A DNA stretch of 64,000 bases, from NCBI GenBank assembly GCA_009760855.2, contig WPIO01000064.1:1352001-1416000 (forward strand). Direction: 5' to 3'. The notes beneath the pieces are model-generated. The model worked only from the letters and a program-made list of their open reading frames with translations, did no database searches and was not told where the DNA came from. The translations under genes and the position numbers were made by a program. How positions within the stretch are numbered: position 1 is the stretch's first letter; each line of letters begins with the position of its first letter. Below, in pieces: positions 1-13,063 of the stretch. Source of the stretch: Cristatella mucedo. Lineage: Eukaryota; Bryozoa; Phylactolaemata; Cristatellidae.

Positions 1-104
1 ACAAAGGTCTGCGAGCGTCAAGGCTGACATGCGAAAATCACTTGCTAATAAGTATTTGATCGCTAAGAATCAGGATCCAAACTTGAAATCTCCAAGTTAT
101 AACC

Positions 105-230
105 TTATAATGTGTATAGCACCCTAAGAGAACACCATCTCTATTCAGACAGTGCGAATATGCCACGGGGCTCGCGCTCACGAATTTGATCGTTCAAGGC
201 GAGCAACTTCCGATTGGGCCAAACAATGAA
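105..230 (-). mobile_element. tRNA-derived SINE relic with L2-type tail
   Basis: On the minus strand a degenerate tRNA-like head ends in GCGCGAGCCCCGTGGCATAT, followed by a tail resembling the L2 3' end (AGAGATGGTGTTCTCTTAGG then GTGCT). The same head-body junction (AGCCCCGTGGTATAT) occurs at 34565-34590. Confidence 0.5.
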
Positions 231-459
231 TCTGAGAATTTAATATATGAGCCTATGAATATGACCGTCTGCTTGGGATTGTATATGGAAAAATTCAATG
301 TCTTTAACAGTAATTTAACATGTTTACATCGGGCGAGTGCTCAGATTATTAAAGGGGCAATTACTTTGATCTTTTAGGGTTTTATCAGCAACGCAAATAA
401 AATAGTTGCGAATGCGCTTTGAATATAAGATCTTCGCTAAGCACATCTGGTCTCCAGAA

Positions 460-1395
460 ATTAGCTACAGAAGCATTGTGCTTGGTGCCCTTCTTTTCAC
501 AACTTATACTCACCCCCCTGCCGATTTAATCACCATGCCGTATTTAGGGTCTTATTTCTTAGCTGATAAAAATGCTGCTATACATATGATTTGATTCCTC
601 CTAGCTTTCTGTCACTTCAAAATCTCAACAACCTTACCGCGCGTGTTGCTGCCATTCAAACTTAGTTGCGGCAACTTTCTGAAATTGAATTACGGTAGAA
701 TTAATTTGCTATTAAGGCATAAACCTAGCGTTACTCGGAAATATGAAAACTTCCCCTCAAATGGATCTTCTGCAGCACCTTCACAGAAGCTGTACATCCT
801 GTTACAAATATATCTTCACTAGATGACCACATCAGATACAGTGCCAAGCCTGATTACTTTTAGCAATATAAAACTGTAAAAATTCTAGCCTGCGTAGAGA
901 GGTATACCACATGCAAGTTGATAAGTTCATTTGCGACATCCCGTTTCTACTTTTTCGTAACTTAAAGGTTTTCCTACCTGTACAATCGGGCACTTACTAC
1001 AAATTGGTACAAAGCTCTGCAGCTAGGCTTCTCAGTCGTGACTGGCGCCATTGCCGCTTCACCCGCTTATCGCCGACCAGCATTGGCTCCTCGTCAAGCT
1101 TGATGCATCGAATTCAACGTTTCGTCACTCGCTGCTAGGTCTTTTCGTGCCTTGCTCCAGCCTACCTATTATAGCTACTTTTCACGAAGTATAAACGCAC
1201 TCACTTCGTTCTCAAACCATTGCCTAGATCCTTGCGAATTTTACTTTGTGCGGTAAGGCGTGATAACCCTGCGCGTGCTATCAATAGTCATCTTGACATG
1301 CTTTCTGTAAAGACTATCAAAAAGTGTCTAGAAGGAGGATTAGTTCTCTTAGGGCACTTTACAATTATATTATTATTATAATTATTAATTACGTA
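460..1395 (+). pseudogene. Old degenerate L2-like LINE, RT C-terminal half
   Basis: Broken frames match the better copy at 14.2-15.7 kb: VLGALLFTTYTHPPADLI near 480, a damaged YADD at about 565, and LVQSSAARLLSRDWRH near 1010-1050. The 3' end carries GTGTCTAGAAGGAGGATTAG and a TTATTATTAT tail. Many stops and frameshifts; the most divergent copy in the window. Confidence 0.75.
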
Positions 1396-1963
1396 AAGCC
1401 TCACGGCTTCTTCGAGAGCGGAGGAAAACGTAATAGCATCTTAGTATTTAGTTCTTTTATGCTCATCTTGAATTAATCCGGTTTGTTGGCAGCAGAGAGC
1501 CGTAGGCTTGGGACTCAGACTCCGTGAGCTTGGGCCGGTACCATGCGTTTCGTCAATCACATACCACTATTATCGTGCCGAGCTAGGATCGTCGCATAGT
1601 TAACGAGTTACAGCTTTAAAGGATCTGAGTTCTAGGGGCCAAAGCAAGGTAATACATTTGTACGGCTTTAAAGCGACATTGGCCACATTCAATCATCGCC
1701 CGATTCTAGCGGGAGAGTTTATCTAGTATGAATGCTGAGAAAGCACAGTTTTTCCAGAAAGGACACCGAGCCCCTCGCACTCGTTAATGCAGGCGACACA
1801 TGGCAGGTTGTTTAGCCGTATGAGTGCTCATGGCGTCATTCTTGCCATTCCCTTTCCTCCTCATTCCTCTAAATGCCGTCTTTGCTTGAAATTGGCCAAA
1901 CCATTCCATGATCTAAAAGTTACTTGATCCTAAAGCATTTTTACGCAATCAAATATGGCCTGA

Positions 1964-2160
<197 letters not shown>

Positions 2161-2199
2161 TCGCAGAGATGATTTAGCCTCAAGGCACGGCCTCATGGC

Positions 2200-3435
2200 T
2201 AGCCAGCTGGGACTCAGTGTTCATTCACCCCACTACTTGACCTAACTCGTGACAGATAATTCAGTGGTACCTCACAGGCAGCTTTTGTTTCTGCCGCCGC
2301 AGATAAGTTGTATTACCCGATCAAGGTTGCTGCCTAGGCCCACGGGCGACAGTTTGCACGGTCAGTAAGCACTGATTATCGATGAGCTTTCGCAGTGGCG
2401 TTCTTAAGATATTGTGAGAGTGGGAGTGAACTACATAGATGGTGCCCTCTCGCCCCCCCCCCCTAGCACTAGGCACCCATTTTGGCACCATCGCTTGATC
2501 CACAGAGCCCCTGATCCAGCGCCGGGGGGGGGGACGTATGCCCCCTGACCTTCGTTACGCCGCCGGTTGTAAACTTGCATCTTGCAGCGCTCGCTGGGCA
2601 TTCTGGCATCTCGCGCTGCTGCTTCACATTACAACAGCACGAACTTCAAAGTGGAAGTGTTTACGTCCATTTTTAAGTTCATACTGTTCACGCTTTGCGT
2701 GCGATCACTGCCTTCAGTCGATGAAAAGGTACTGGCTGCAAGGTGGCTTGGTCTTTAATTGATATGCGACAACTAAGGCGTGGCGCATACTAGGCCCTAA
2801 TTAGTTTAGTTCGCACGCATGGAGCTACTCAAACTATGGACAATCTGCTGCGACGAAAACATGGATTCACGTCAGTAAGAACGGTTGCCCATTAGCCCGA
2901 CGGGCTGATTGGGTTTCGTGCACCGAGTACGCACTCAGTCTGCTCTCACATTGATAATTAACACAGCTGGATTAGCTGGAACGAACCCACCTCGGCATTG
3001 ACTGCCTGCCTGTTTCCGATGTATTGTCAATAGTTCTCAAAGTCCTATTTACTGAAAGCAAGTGCATGCACAGGAATAGTAGAGACTTTGTATACCTTAA
3101 GGCTCTAATCGGCCTGATGAAGGGAGCAGGTGAACTGCATCTGAACTGTGCAGCCAACTGACTATTCCATCGCACAAGCATAGAACGCTCGACCCTTGCA
3201 ATGCTACACTCTGATGTTGGGCACACAGTACTTTTGCATCAGTCTTTTTTTTCTTCATCATCTGAATACCTGACGTTAAATAATTTCCGAGCTTCCTACA
3301 GTGGGAGGTTTTTCACTTAAGTATCACCCCTCATCGTTCAGACCTCAGCCCGAAATTGGGCCTTTGCCAGTCTCACAGCTATGAATAATTCCGCGGGCGG
3401 CTGAGAAAGCAGGAACGGCAACAAATCCATTGTTA
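2200..3435. other. No gene recognised
   Basis: Mixed-composition sequence with short poly-C/G runs (2452-2463, 2525-2532). No domain, RNA or transposon end could be supported. Confidence 0.5.
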
Positions 3436-3439
3436 TTCG

Positions 3440-3554
3440 TAAATAAAAATACATTTATATAGTGTCCTCAAAGAACTAAATCTCTTTCTAGGCACTTTGC
3501 ATACGCTGTAAAGGAAGCATGATCAAAGGGTTAGTGGTAACATACACAGTGTCA
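3440..3554 (-). mobile_element. 3' end of an L2-like LINE (separated part of the copy at 4796-5560)
   Basis: Contains the L2 3' UTR on the minus strand (AAAGTGCCTAGAAAGAGATT region) up to the CACAGTGTCA point, where the other half resumes at 4795. The repeated AGTGTCA at 3548-3554 and 4795-4801 marks an insertion target. Confidence 0.7.
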
Positions 3555-3564
3555 ACAAGGAAAA

Positions 3565-3800
3565 CTTGATGTAATGTAATGTAACGTATCTCCGTCAGTA
3601 ACTCCACAAAGTCATAAAGACCATGTGGGTGTTATGCAGGAGAGTTTTGTATAGCGCACTCACAGCCTAAGCGGCTTTCGGTACGCATTCGGTAGCCAAC
3701 AGACTTCGTCTCACGCAACAAAGAGAAAGTGGGAAGCATAGCAGAGTTAGGAGAGCAGTTGAGAAAGTGAGATGCATAGAAGTAGCAGCTCAGGACCGCT
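3565..3800 (-). mobile_element. 3' end fragment of LINE family B
   Basis: About 220 bases closely match 29510-29735, including TTTCGGTACGCATTCGGTAG, AGCCAACAGACTTC and AGCAGCTCAGGACCGCTG. That second site is the 3' end of the family B LINE. Tail on the minus strand is (TTACA)n. Confidence 0.75.
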
Positions 3801-3870
3801 GAAAGATTAGAGCGACATGCATAGTATCAACACGTAAATGCAGTCAGTGGCATCAGTGACAGTCAGTGGC

Positions 3871-4758
3871 ATCAGGCTGACTAATAAAATTGGCTCTGCC
3901 AGCATATCTCCAGTTGAATCAGCTCGAAATCTAGGTGTCATATTCCAAAGCGACCTCTCGTTAGACGACCATATCAGCTCCACAGTCAAATCTGCCTATT
4001 TTCAGCTTCATAACATTGCTAAAATTCGGGCTTGTTTAGATAAAGAGACCACGTCCAAGTTGGTCCATGCATTCGTGACATCCCGTCTCGACTTCTGCAA
4101 CTCCCTGCTTACTGGCCTACCAGCATGTGCGATCAGGCGATTGCAGCTGGTGCAAAACTCCACAGCTAGGCTTGTCTGTCGTGAGCGTCGCAGTTGCCAC
4201 ATTACTCCACTTCTCGCCGACCTGCACTGGCTACCAGTCAAGCAACGGATTGACTTCAAGGTTTTGTCGCTCACTTTTAGGTCCCTTCATTCTATGGCTC
4301 CAGCCTATCTCTCAGATATACTACCCCATCAGGCCAAGCATCGTACCACCCGCTTTTCGGAATCCAACAGTCTAGAAATACCTCATACAAACCTCAAATC
4401 CTTTGGAGATCGTGCATTTAGTTCATATGCTCCCAAAACCTGGAACTCACTCCCGACCTGCGTCAGAACATCCCCTGACCTGACCACATTTAAAAGGAAC
4501 TTAAAAACACCCCTATTTAGGACAGCATTTAGTGGGTCCCTGTGATTCGTCCTTGATGTGCTTATGCGTGCTGACACTGTGCATGCTGCCACTAACCAAA
4601 TTGCATGCTGACCCTGTGCATGTCACCCCTAACCATATTATTCATTTCGTTTGTTTTTCAAGCATGATTTTACTTACCATACCATTGCATTTCACTTTAC
4701 AGCAGATGTAAAGCGCCTAGAGAGAGATTAAGTTCTCTGAGGGCGCTTTATCAAGTGA

Positions 4759-4795
<37 letters not shown>
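3871..4795 (+). pseudogene. L2-like LINE, 5'-truncated, RT C-terminal domain and 3' tail
   Basis: An open frame to 4545 encodes the domain after the RT catalytic core: [60 protein letters not shown] and ending LFRTAFSGSL. A 3' UTR follows, with the stem-loop at 4709-4750 and an (ATT)n tail of about 40 bases. No endonuclease or YADD, so not autonomous. Confidence 0.9.
4709..4750 (+). repeat. Conserved 3' stem-loop of the L2-like family
   Basis: Nine-base outer arms TAAAGCGCC and GGCGCTTTA, with an inner AGAGA/TCTCT pairing. The same element ends the copies at 14.2, 24.4, 27.1, 43.3, 60.2 and (minus) 60.5 kb. A likely recognition element for the LINE's own reverse transcriptase. Confidence 0.7.
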
Positions 4796-5560
4796 GTGTC
4801 AGTGCGCATAAGCATATAGAGAACAAATCACAAGTACTAGCCAAATACTGGCACAACAGGTGTTTTTTTTAATGCGGTCATCTCAAGAGATGTCGTGACA
4901 CAAGTCGGAAGAGAGTTCCAGTCTTTGGGAGCGCATAAACTAAATTCACGGTCTCCAAATAATTCTAGGTTTGTACGAGGTATAGGTAAACACTTATACT
5001 CCGAAAAGCGGGTGGTACGATGCTTAGCCTGGTGGGGCAGTAGATCTGATAGGTACGCTGGAGCCAAAGAATGAATGGAGATAACAGTGAGTGACAAAAC
5101 CTTGAAGTCAATGCGTCGCTTGAATGGGAGATATTGTAGGTTGGCGAGATTTGGTGTGATGTTGCAACTGCGACGCTCACGACAGACAAGTCTAGCTGCA
5201 GAGTTTTCCACCAACTCTAAGCGCCTTAGAGCACATGCCGGTAGACCCGCAAGAAGTGAGTTGCAGAAGTCGACACACGAAGTTACGATTGCATGGACGA
5301 ATTTATAAGCAGTATTCCTTGACAAGCAAGCCCGAGATTTAGCAATATCATGTAGCTGCAAGTAGGCTGTCTTTACTCTGGAGCTTTATTCGGTTGTCTA
5401 GCGCAAGGTCACTTGTGAACAAGATACCTAGATTTTGTGTGGATTCAACAGGAGATGTTCTGGCAGAGCCGAATTTTTAGCACTAAGCCACTTTCCAGTT
5501 TTTGAGTCACTCACGCTGGTTTTCACTGAACTATTAAGTCAGTTTGATATAAGCACAAAG
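4796..5560 (-). pseudogene. L2-like LINE fragment (5' side of the split copy)
   Basis: Minus-strand RT C-terminal domain (CVDFCNSLLAGLPACALRRL, LVCRERRSCNITPNLANL, LAPAYLSDLLPHQAKHRTTR). Begins in the 3' UTR exactly at AGTGTCA, where the copy at 3871-4795 is inserted; its own 3' end lies at 3440-3554. Frame broken by small changes. Confidence 0.88.
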
Positions 5561-6830
5561 CACCGAAAGAACAAAGCGCTATCCATTTTCACTCGCTTTT
5601 TCGTGAAGAAAGCGAGCGACAGTTTTATTCCTTGAGATTCGTGGGTGAGAACTCCAGAATCAAGAAAAGAAGCAGATCTATTGAAATACGCCTGTAAATC
5701 CTGTTTACATTTGAGAGTGCAAGTAATTAAATATAAAGCTTAAGTAGTTTTGTTCAACTTTTCTATAAATGCTGCAGAAATTCCGACAGAGTCGAGGGTG
5801 CCTGCATACGGTTCAGCCCTAGTCTGATTAGTGTTAGTATCGCCGACTGTGTGAGCTATACTGGTCGCCTGTCAATCGCTAATAATATGAAGGAGGCGGT
5901 TAGCGATGCCCAAGTAGCATCCGGGTTGTGACCAACACCCCCCCCCAAGGGACCCTACAAAATGTGTCAGCCTTGGCATCGTTCGTGAAATATGCCCTTG
6001 CCCTTCAATAAAGATATGAAGCTACCTTTATATTCTTGGTATCTATCTATTTATTTATTTCTTATTCTTGCGAGAGATAAATCGGAGAAGGCTGAGAGCT
6101 CAGTATTCATCTTTCCGACTAGTGTTTTTATGAATACTTCTCTGCGGGGTCGCTTTCAACAAAAACGGCAGCGCTTTCTTTAGAGGTTCTAGTGCCTAGG
6201 CCTTTGTGCGACCCTAGAACAAGGAGCCCTGGTGCTTGCGTTTAAAGGCCGCACCTTACCATTGTGGTTTTATTTAATTGATGACACTGCCCCTGATCGC
6301 GGAACGAGTGGGCTGTGACACTCGATGTGGTAAGCAGCCGGGCCGGGCGATTTGTGGTTTGTTTTGCCAAGGGAATCGGGGGGGGACTCCGGTGGGCGAG
6401 AGGGGCGAGGAGAGTCGTGCTTCGGCCCTGCTCCGTGTGTAGGGAGAATAAACTGGTGGCGTAGCTCGTCGGCTGGCGTTCTGTGCCGTTCGCGACGATA
6501 ATTCAGACTACAAGCTCTTTCCGGCGGCGGCGGTGACCTACAGCAATGTTGCTTGAACATTGTCAAGAGTTAGACCCTAAGGCACGTTCAGAAAGAGTGC
6601 CTGTCATTCACGTGCACGCTCAAAGAGTTCAAACACTATCTCCCGGGCAGGCGGTTCGCCGGTGATAAAACAATGCCAAGCCACCGCGTTGGTGGACGGC
6701 CCGATATTACAAGGGATTCCGGTACGCTGAGCAGTCAATTGGCAACTATACGACTTTGAGGCAATTTTTTCTGAGAGCAGAGCTTAGGGCGTACGCAGGC
6801 GCTGCGCCTTGTAACGCCTTGTAACTCTGG
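5561..6830. other. No gene recognised
   Basis: No recognisable coding domain. 6355-6540 is GC-richer with short purine runs, without gene support. Confidence 0.4.
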
Positions 6831-6832
6831 CC

Positions 6833-6890
6833 CGAGGAGGAGGAGGAGGAGGAGGAGGAGGAGGCGGAAGAAGAGGAGGAGGAGGCGGCG
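6833..6890 (+). repeat. (GGA)n trinucleotide-rich stretch
   Basis: GAGGAGGAGGAGG repeats with GGC and GAA interruptions; low-complexity in all frames. Confidence 0.85.
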
Positions 6891-8139
6891 GATGTGAGAG
6901 TGGTCACTGCCGCTGGCCGGCGTGCTGCGAAGCCAACTCGCAAGCGACGGAGTGCGCCATAAGCGCACTAAGGCCTTGCCTAAAGCTTTTCGCACGCTTT
7001 ATTTTCTGACCTATTTTATTTTTATTATTTTTATATTTTATCATTATATATATATATATATATATGTTATTATATTATATTATGTTATTATTATATTTTA
7101 TATTTTTATATTTATTCATTTTATTTACCTTTATTTACCTTTATTTTCTGACCGCTACTAGGGAACTCGTTAGGTGGCCGGCACGCGCTCGACCGAGTAG
7201 CCAAGCGCGAATCAAGCGCGACTTCGCTGAACCTTTATTCGCGCGCCAACTCGGCGTCGCTGCGTCTCTCATCCGGTTCAAGCTCGACACGTTTGCGAGC
7301 ACCCAGAACACGGAACTCGCGGTCCTATAGAGAAGGTGGGAAGTACCGCGCGCACGCACTGGGAGCGCTCGCGTCGCTAGCTCTGGTGGCCGCTAGTGAC
7401 GTCTACCGAAGGCCTCGAGGCCAAAGGTCGCGGCAGAGGTTTCTGCCGCGGCCCACTCGTGGCTCCGCCACGCGGTTCTGCTCCCTAAAGGGCAGGGACG
7501 CGCCTCCGCGCCGTCCAGCTTCCGTCATCGCCTAACCAAGAATGAGAAGATTGGTGGCCGTGCTCCCTAACCGGAAACACTCCCAACACGCGGCGCTCCC
7601 ATTTACTCACCGGGAACGCGAACTAGATGGCTCTACGCTGAAATGCTGGCTCGGCTGCGTCAACCAGATTGTGACTGCCGAGATATCACTCGGTTCCTGA
7701 AACGCTTTAAATAGTAACCGACTACGTCACCGTCTATAGCAGGGTGACAAGCAGCTCCGAGTCAAGTGATAGCCAATCAGCGGTATTCAGGGCGTCGCTC
7801 AAGACTTGCCCGCAATGGCTGGCCGCCGCTGCACGCTCGAGCGCTCTCTGCGTGCGGCAATGAAATATGCTGGTCCACGTGCCAAGGACGCGGACTTACT
7901 ATGTTTCAAGGTTTAAATACAATATTTTTCCTTACACCGCACTCAGCAGCTACCCTCGCCGTACCTGCGCGTATTGGTACTGCATGTGTGACTCGGTAGT
8001 GCAATGCCCCAAGATGACGATGACCTTGCTGCTGATCACTACCAGGTACCTGGAAACAGGTGTGAATGCCCAGAATGTGCAGGATACTAAAGATGGCCTG
8101 CATAGATGGAAGATCAGGATGGCCACACCAAGATGGTTG

Positions 8140-8316
<177 letters not shown>

Positions 8317-10128
8317 CGATAATAATAATAGTAATCACGAGGCATCTGATATTGCGCCCTCAGAATACTCAGTCTCTTATTAGGCAATTTGCTGCATAGG
8401 AAGCAAGATCGAATGGTTAGTGGTACATTGCTCAATAAATAACATGAATAACATGGTTAGGCGTGACATGCCCACAGTCAGCATGCAGGTTTTGGTTAGT
8501 AGCAGCGTTCGCAGTACCAGCACACATAACCAAATAAAGGACGAGTCACAGGGATACAGTAAATGCTGTGATAAATAGCATGCGTTTTTAGTTTCTTTTT
8601 AAATGTGGACAAGTTCGGAGATGTGAAGCAAGTCGGGAGCGAGTTATAGGTTTTGGGAGCATAAGAACTAAAGGCACGGTCTCCGTATGATTTGAGATTC
8701 GCACGAGGTAGAGGTAAGCAGTTTGATTCCGAAAAGCGGGTGGTACGATGCTTCGCCTGGTGGGGCAGTAGATCTGATTGGTAGGCTGGAGCCAAAGAAT
8801 GTAAGGACCTACAATAAAAGCGACGAAACCTGAAAGTCAATACGTTGCTTGACTGGAGCCAGTACGAGTCGGTGAGAAATGGTATGATGTGGGAGATGCG
8901 AAGCTCACGACAAGCAAGCCTAGCTGCAGAAGTTTGCACCAGCTGCAAGCGCCTGAGTGCACAGGCCGGTAGACCAGCAAGCAGTGAGTTACAGAAGTCA
9001 AGACGGGATGTCACAAATGCACGGACCAATTTAGGTGTGGTATCCCTGTCTAAACAAGCCCAAATTTTAGAAATTGTATGTAGGTGAAAGTAGACAGACT
9101 TGACTGTGGAGCTGATGTACTCGTCTAATGAACAGTCGCTTTGAAACAGCACCTAGATTTCGTGCAGATTCAACAGGAGATACTGGCTGGCTGGGGAAAT
9201 TTTGGTAGCCTTTTCGATTTCTGAATCACAGTTGGTTTGCCCATAACTAGTAAGCTGGTTATATCACCATTCAATTTAAGAAAGTTTTCTGTTATCCGTG
9301 TGTGGCGATGTCATGAATACATGGAGCAAGGGAGTTAAGATAATTCGCTGTGCTAGAGGGCTGGAATGGATCAAAGCAAAGGTAAAACTGAGTGTCACTC
9401 GCATAGAAGTGAAAGCCTAGATGGTGCTCTGCAATCACATAGATAAGAGAGAGTGAGTATAAACCATGAAAAGAACAGGACTAAGCACGGAGCCCTGAGG
9501 TTCCCCATATTTCAGAGGCTCCTCAGATGGTCATTGTCCATTTACATCAATACACTAGATTCTCCCACTGAATTAGGACCTAAACCATGACAATACAGTG
9601 TGAGTGAAGCTCAGGCGATGTGAGAGGCGCTCGCGAAGAAATTAACGGCCGATAGTATCAAAACCCGCCGAAAATGTAGACAACAAGGGAAGATATTCTA
9701 CCTAAATCTGCATTCCTAAGTAGGTCGTTATAAAAGCGGAACAATGTGGACTCTGTGGAGGAATTAACTCTAAAACCACACAGGAACTTACCAGCAAGGT
9801 TTGAAGTGTTAGTTTATGAGTTCAGCTGGTCTGCCGCGACTCGTTCCAGTGTCTTTTATCGGAACGCTAGAAGGGAGACTGGGCGATAAATGCTCAATAT
9901 CTCTATTTAATAATAATTTCTAGAGTAGGTCTAGTATTAATTTCTTGAGTAGTGGCCTGACTGCAGCCTTTTTTAAAGGCGCTGAGACATGACCTGAGAG
10001 TAATGACATATGTATGGTGTTAGTTATGCATGGCAGCAGCAGAAAAATGCATCGTAAAAGTGTACATAGGCTAGGTGCGGTTGGCTGGGACAGGACGGCT
10101 GTAATGTGGTAAGGGTCACCGGCTAGAC
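8317..10128 (-). pseudogene. L2-like LINE, longer 5'-truncated copy
   Basis: Minus strand. The 3' tail (AATAATAATAGT) at 8317 is followed by the stem-loop remnant and the RT C-terminal domain (LDFCNSLLAGLPACALRRLQ). Upstream, 9380-9560 holds the degenerate FYASDTQFYLCFD catalytic region, and 9920-10120 the SGHVSAPLKKAAVRPLLKK segment that precedes the RT. Several frameshifts. It ends where the hAT element begins. Confidence 0.85.
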
Positions 10129-10339
10129 CAGACATGCGCAAACTACGGCCCGCGGGCGGCATACGTGGGGCTTTTCAATCCGGCCCGCCAAACTCGTCCA
10201 CGTTATATTATTAAAATACATTTGATTCTAAAGACACCTCAGTCATTTTTCCTAGCTGTAATTCCAATCTTTCCCCAGCAGATGGCGCACCTCGAAGACA
10301 TTGACCCTTGAGTGTGTTGCATTATGGTTTTTCGCTACT

Positions 10340-12812
10340 TTATTTAGTCGCTTTTTACTTTCAGCCCTCCAGTAAAAACGAGCGGACCGAAGAAAAGAAA
10401 AGTATACAGTGAATTTCGAGTGTTCAATAAAGAGTGGACAACAAAATATTATTTCACTGAAGTCCGATCAACATCTGTATGTCTGATATATGCCAAGAAT
10501 TTGCAGCGGTTTTTAAAGAATACAACATCAGCCGTCCGCAAGAACAGGCGGCTACAGCTCAGAGATTGACGGCTTATTTACAGACTCAGAAAAACCTTTT
10601 CGCAGGCAAGCTAAAATTTTAAAGTCAAGTACTTAGGCAAGTTCGTTGCTGGCATCCAAATTAGCAAAGGTCTGTAAGCCTTTCTCCGAAGGCGAATTTT
10701 TAAAAGAATGCACGGTTGAGACTGCATGTCTTTTGTGTCCGGAGAGCGAAGGCGAATTTGAAAAATCCTTTTCTCACGAAAAACTGTTACGCGCCCTGTG
10801 GAATTGATTGACGAAGATATGGCCAGCAAACTAAAAAGAAAAGGCTGAGTCCTCTAACTTTTATTCACTAGCGCTGGATGAAAGTATGACTTAAAAGACA
10901 CTGCTCAGCACCTAATTTCTATCCAAGGGACAAGCGACAGTTTTGGGGTCACAGAGGAATATTTAACCATGGAGTCCATGAAAGAAAAAACGGGGGAGAG
11001 AACGAGTATAACCAGGTGTCTCCTTTCATCGAGAGAACGAAGTTACCTTGCAGTAAATTTGCCAATGTCACCACGGATGGATCGCCAAATTTAACTGGGA
11101 AAACGTCGAACTGCTAAAAAGACTGCAGGAAAAAGTAAAAGAGGAAAATCCTGATCAGAGTGTTATTTTCCTTCACTGCATCATGATTCATCAGGAAGTT
11201 CTGTGCAAGTGTATATTGCAGAGAAAAATCATGTTGTGAATCCAGTCGTAAAACTTTCTAACTTTATGCGAACAAGGGGACTTTAGCATCATCAGTTTAT
11301 TGCGTTCGTGAAAGTGACCAATGCAGTTCAAAAGGACTTACTTTACCACTCTCGTGTTTGCTGGCTAAGTTCGGGCTAATGGTGAATTCAAAGAATGTGG
11401 AAGCTGAAGGAGATCACGGCATTTTTGGAGTTAATGGGGAGATCTGACGAGTTTCCCGAACTAAGTGACGAGAACTGGCTTTGTGACTTTGCGTTTTTTG
11501 TGGACATACTTTCGCACATGAATGAGCTGAACACCAAGCTAGAGGGAAAGATCAATTGGTGCACGACATGTACACAAATTATAGGGCCTTCGAATCCATC
11601 TGACTCTTTTCACCAGAAAAATGTCAAACAAATCTTTCACTCATTTCCCCACACTAGCCATGCAGAAAGAGGAGACCCGAAACTCACATAAATACAGCAA
11701 ATCACTGGACGACCTGCACGGTAAATTCTGCCGTCGCATCTGTGACTTTGAAAAAATTGAAAATTCACTTCAGCTGGTTCCTGGCCCCTGTTAAAAAACC
11801 CTGAAACAGCATCACAGGAGCTGCAGCTGGAACTGATAGATCTTCAGTCTGTCTCTGTATTGAAGGAGACGTTCAACTCTCTTAAACTGATGACTATTTT
11901 GTATTAATAATAATGCACTTGATAAAGCGCCCTCAGAGAACTCACGCTCTTTGTAGGCGCTTTACATTTTTTGCAAAGGGAAACGCAATTAAATGGTGAG
12001 TAATATCATGCTTGGTAAACAACATGAATAACATGGTTAGGGGTGACAAGCATAGGGTCAGAATGCAAGAGAGGTTAGTGGCAGCATGCACAGAGTCAGC
12101 ACGCTTAAGCACATGAAGGACGAATTCTAAGGACCCACTAAATTCTGTCAAAAATAAGGGTGTTTTCAAGTTCTTTTTAAATGTATTCAAGTCAGGGGAT
12201 GTTCTGACACAAGTCAGGAGGGAGTTCCAGGCTTTGGGAGCATACGAACTAAATGCACGGTCTCCAAAGGATTTAGGGTTTTTACGATTATTGGTAAACT
12301 GTTGGATTCCGAAAAACGGGTGGTACGATGCTCGGCCTGGTGGGGGAGTAGACCTGAGATGTAGGCTGGAGCCAAAGAATGAAGTGACCTAAAAATGTGC
12401 GACAAAACCTTGAAGTCAATGCGTTGCTTGACTGGTAGCCAGTGCAGGTCGGCGAGAAGTGGTGTGATGTGGCAACTGCGACGGTCACGACAGTCAAGCC
12501 TAGCTGCGGAGTTTTGCACCAGCTGCAATCCCCCGATTGCACATGCTGGTAGGCCAGCAAGCAGTGAGTTAGAGAAGTTTAATGCTTCACTTAACGAAGC
12601 CACGTTTCCAAACCTCCGGAGGATGGTACAGAAGAAGCTGACATTGTTTGGCTCAACCTTTGTGTGTGAACAGACGATTCAGCGTCCTGAAAATCAACAA
12701 AGCAAGTTAACTGACCAACACCTCGGATCTATCTTGAGAATTGCCACAAAAAATAAAACGCCAGGCATTGATGCACTTTCAAAAAAAGGAGACCAACAAC
12801 ATTGTTCCCACT
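10340..12812 (+). pseudogene. hAT transposase remnant, multiple stops and frameshifts, split by an L2
   Basis: Seen: an N-terminal YYFTEVRSTSVCLICQEF (zinc-finger-like) near 10450, TDGSPNL near 11075, FPELSDENWLCDFAFFVDIL near 11450-11510, and a C-terminal FPNLRRMVQKKLTLFGSTF followed by LTDQHLGSILRIAT near 12605-12750. The last block resumes in sense right after the inserted LINE. The order fits the hAT family found in GTF2IRD2 and ZBED5 proteins. Not functional. Confidence 0.82.
11906..12578 (-). mobile_element. L2-like LINE fragment inserted in the hAT transposase
   Basis: Minus-strand 3' end: (AAT)n, stem-loop, UTR and RT C-terminal domain ([20 protein letters not shown]). The hAT reading frame stops at its left edge and continues at its right edge, with TTAAT at both junctions. 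Confidence 0.88.
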
Positions 12813-13063
12813 AAAACTGAATGGAAGTTTATTACTACTTTATTAATTCAATAAATTTGTAAAAATTGTTTACAATAAACTAAGCACAGTGGTGGTTCAC
12901 TTCCTGTAAAAGGCCAAATCTTTTTAGGTAGTTTTTTATACATTTAATTTATATTAGTTCACACAAACAGACCATTCTCCTACTCTGGCCCAACCCCTCT
13001 GTCAAATTTTAGAAACCACTGTGGCCCGCGAGTCAAAAAAGTTTGCCCACCCCTGGGCTAGGC

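Larger units (their letters stand above)
10129..13055 (+). mobile_element. hAT transposon (GTF2IRD2/ZBED-like), 2.9 kb, with 8-base target duplication
   Basis: Left end CAGACATGCGCAAACTACGG and right end, read inward, CAGGGGTGGGCAAACTTTTT are inverted ends of the hAT type followed by GCCCGCGGG/TCGCGGGCC. Flanks GGCTAGAC (10121-10128) and GGCTAGGC (13056-13063) form an 8-base target duplication differing at one base. Inside is a decayed transposase on the plus strand. An L2 fragment splits its last part. Confidence 0.88.

Noticed and set aside
4008..4274. Antisense frames over every L2 copy (MSDKTLKSMRCLTGSQC-type)
   Set aside because: They recur only because the LINE recurs; they are shadows of the RT domain.
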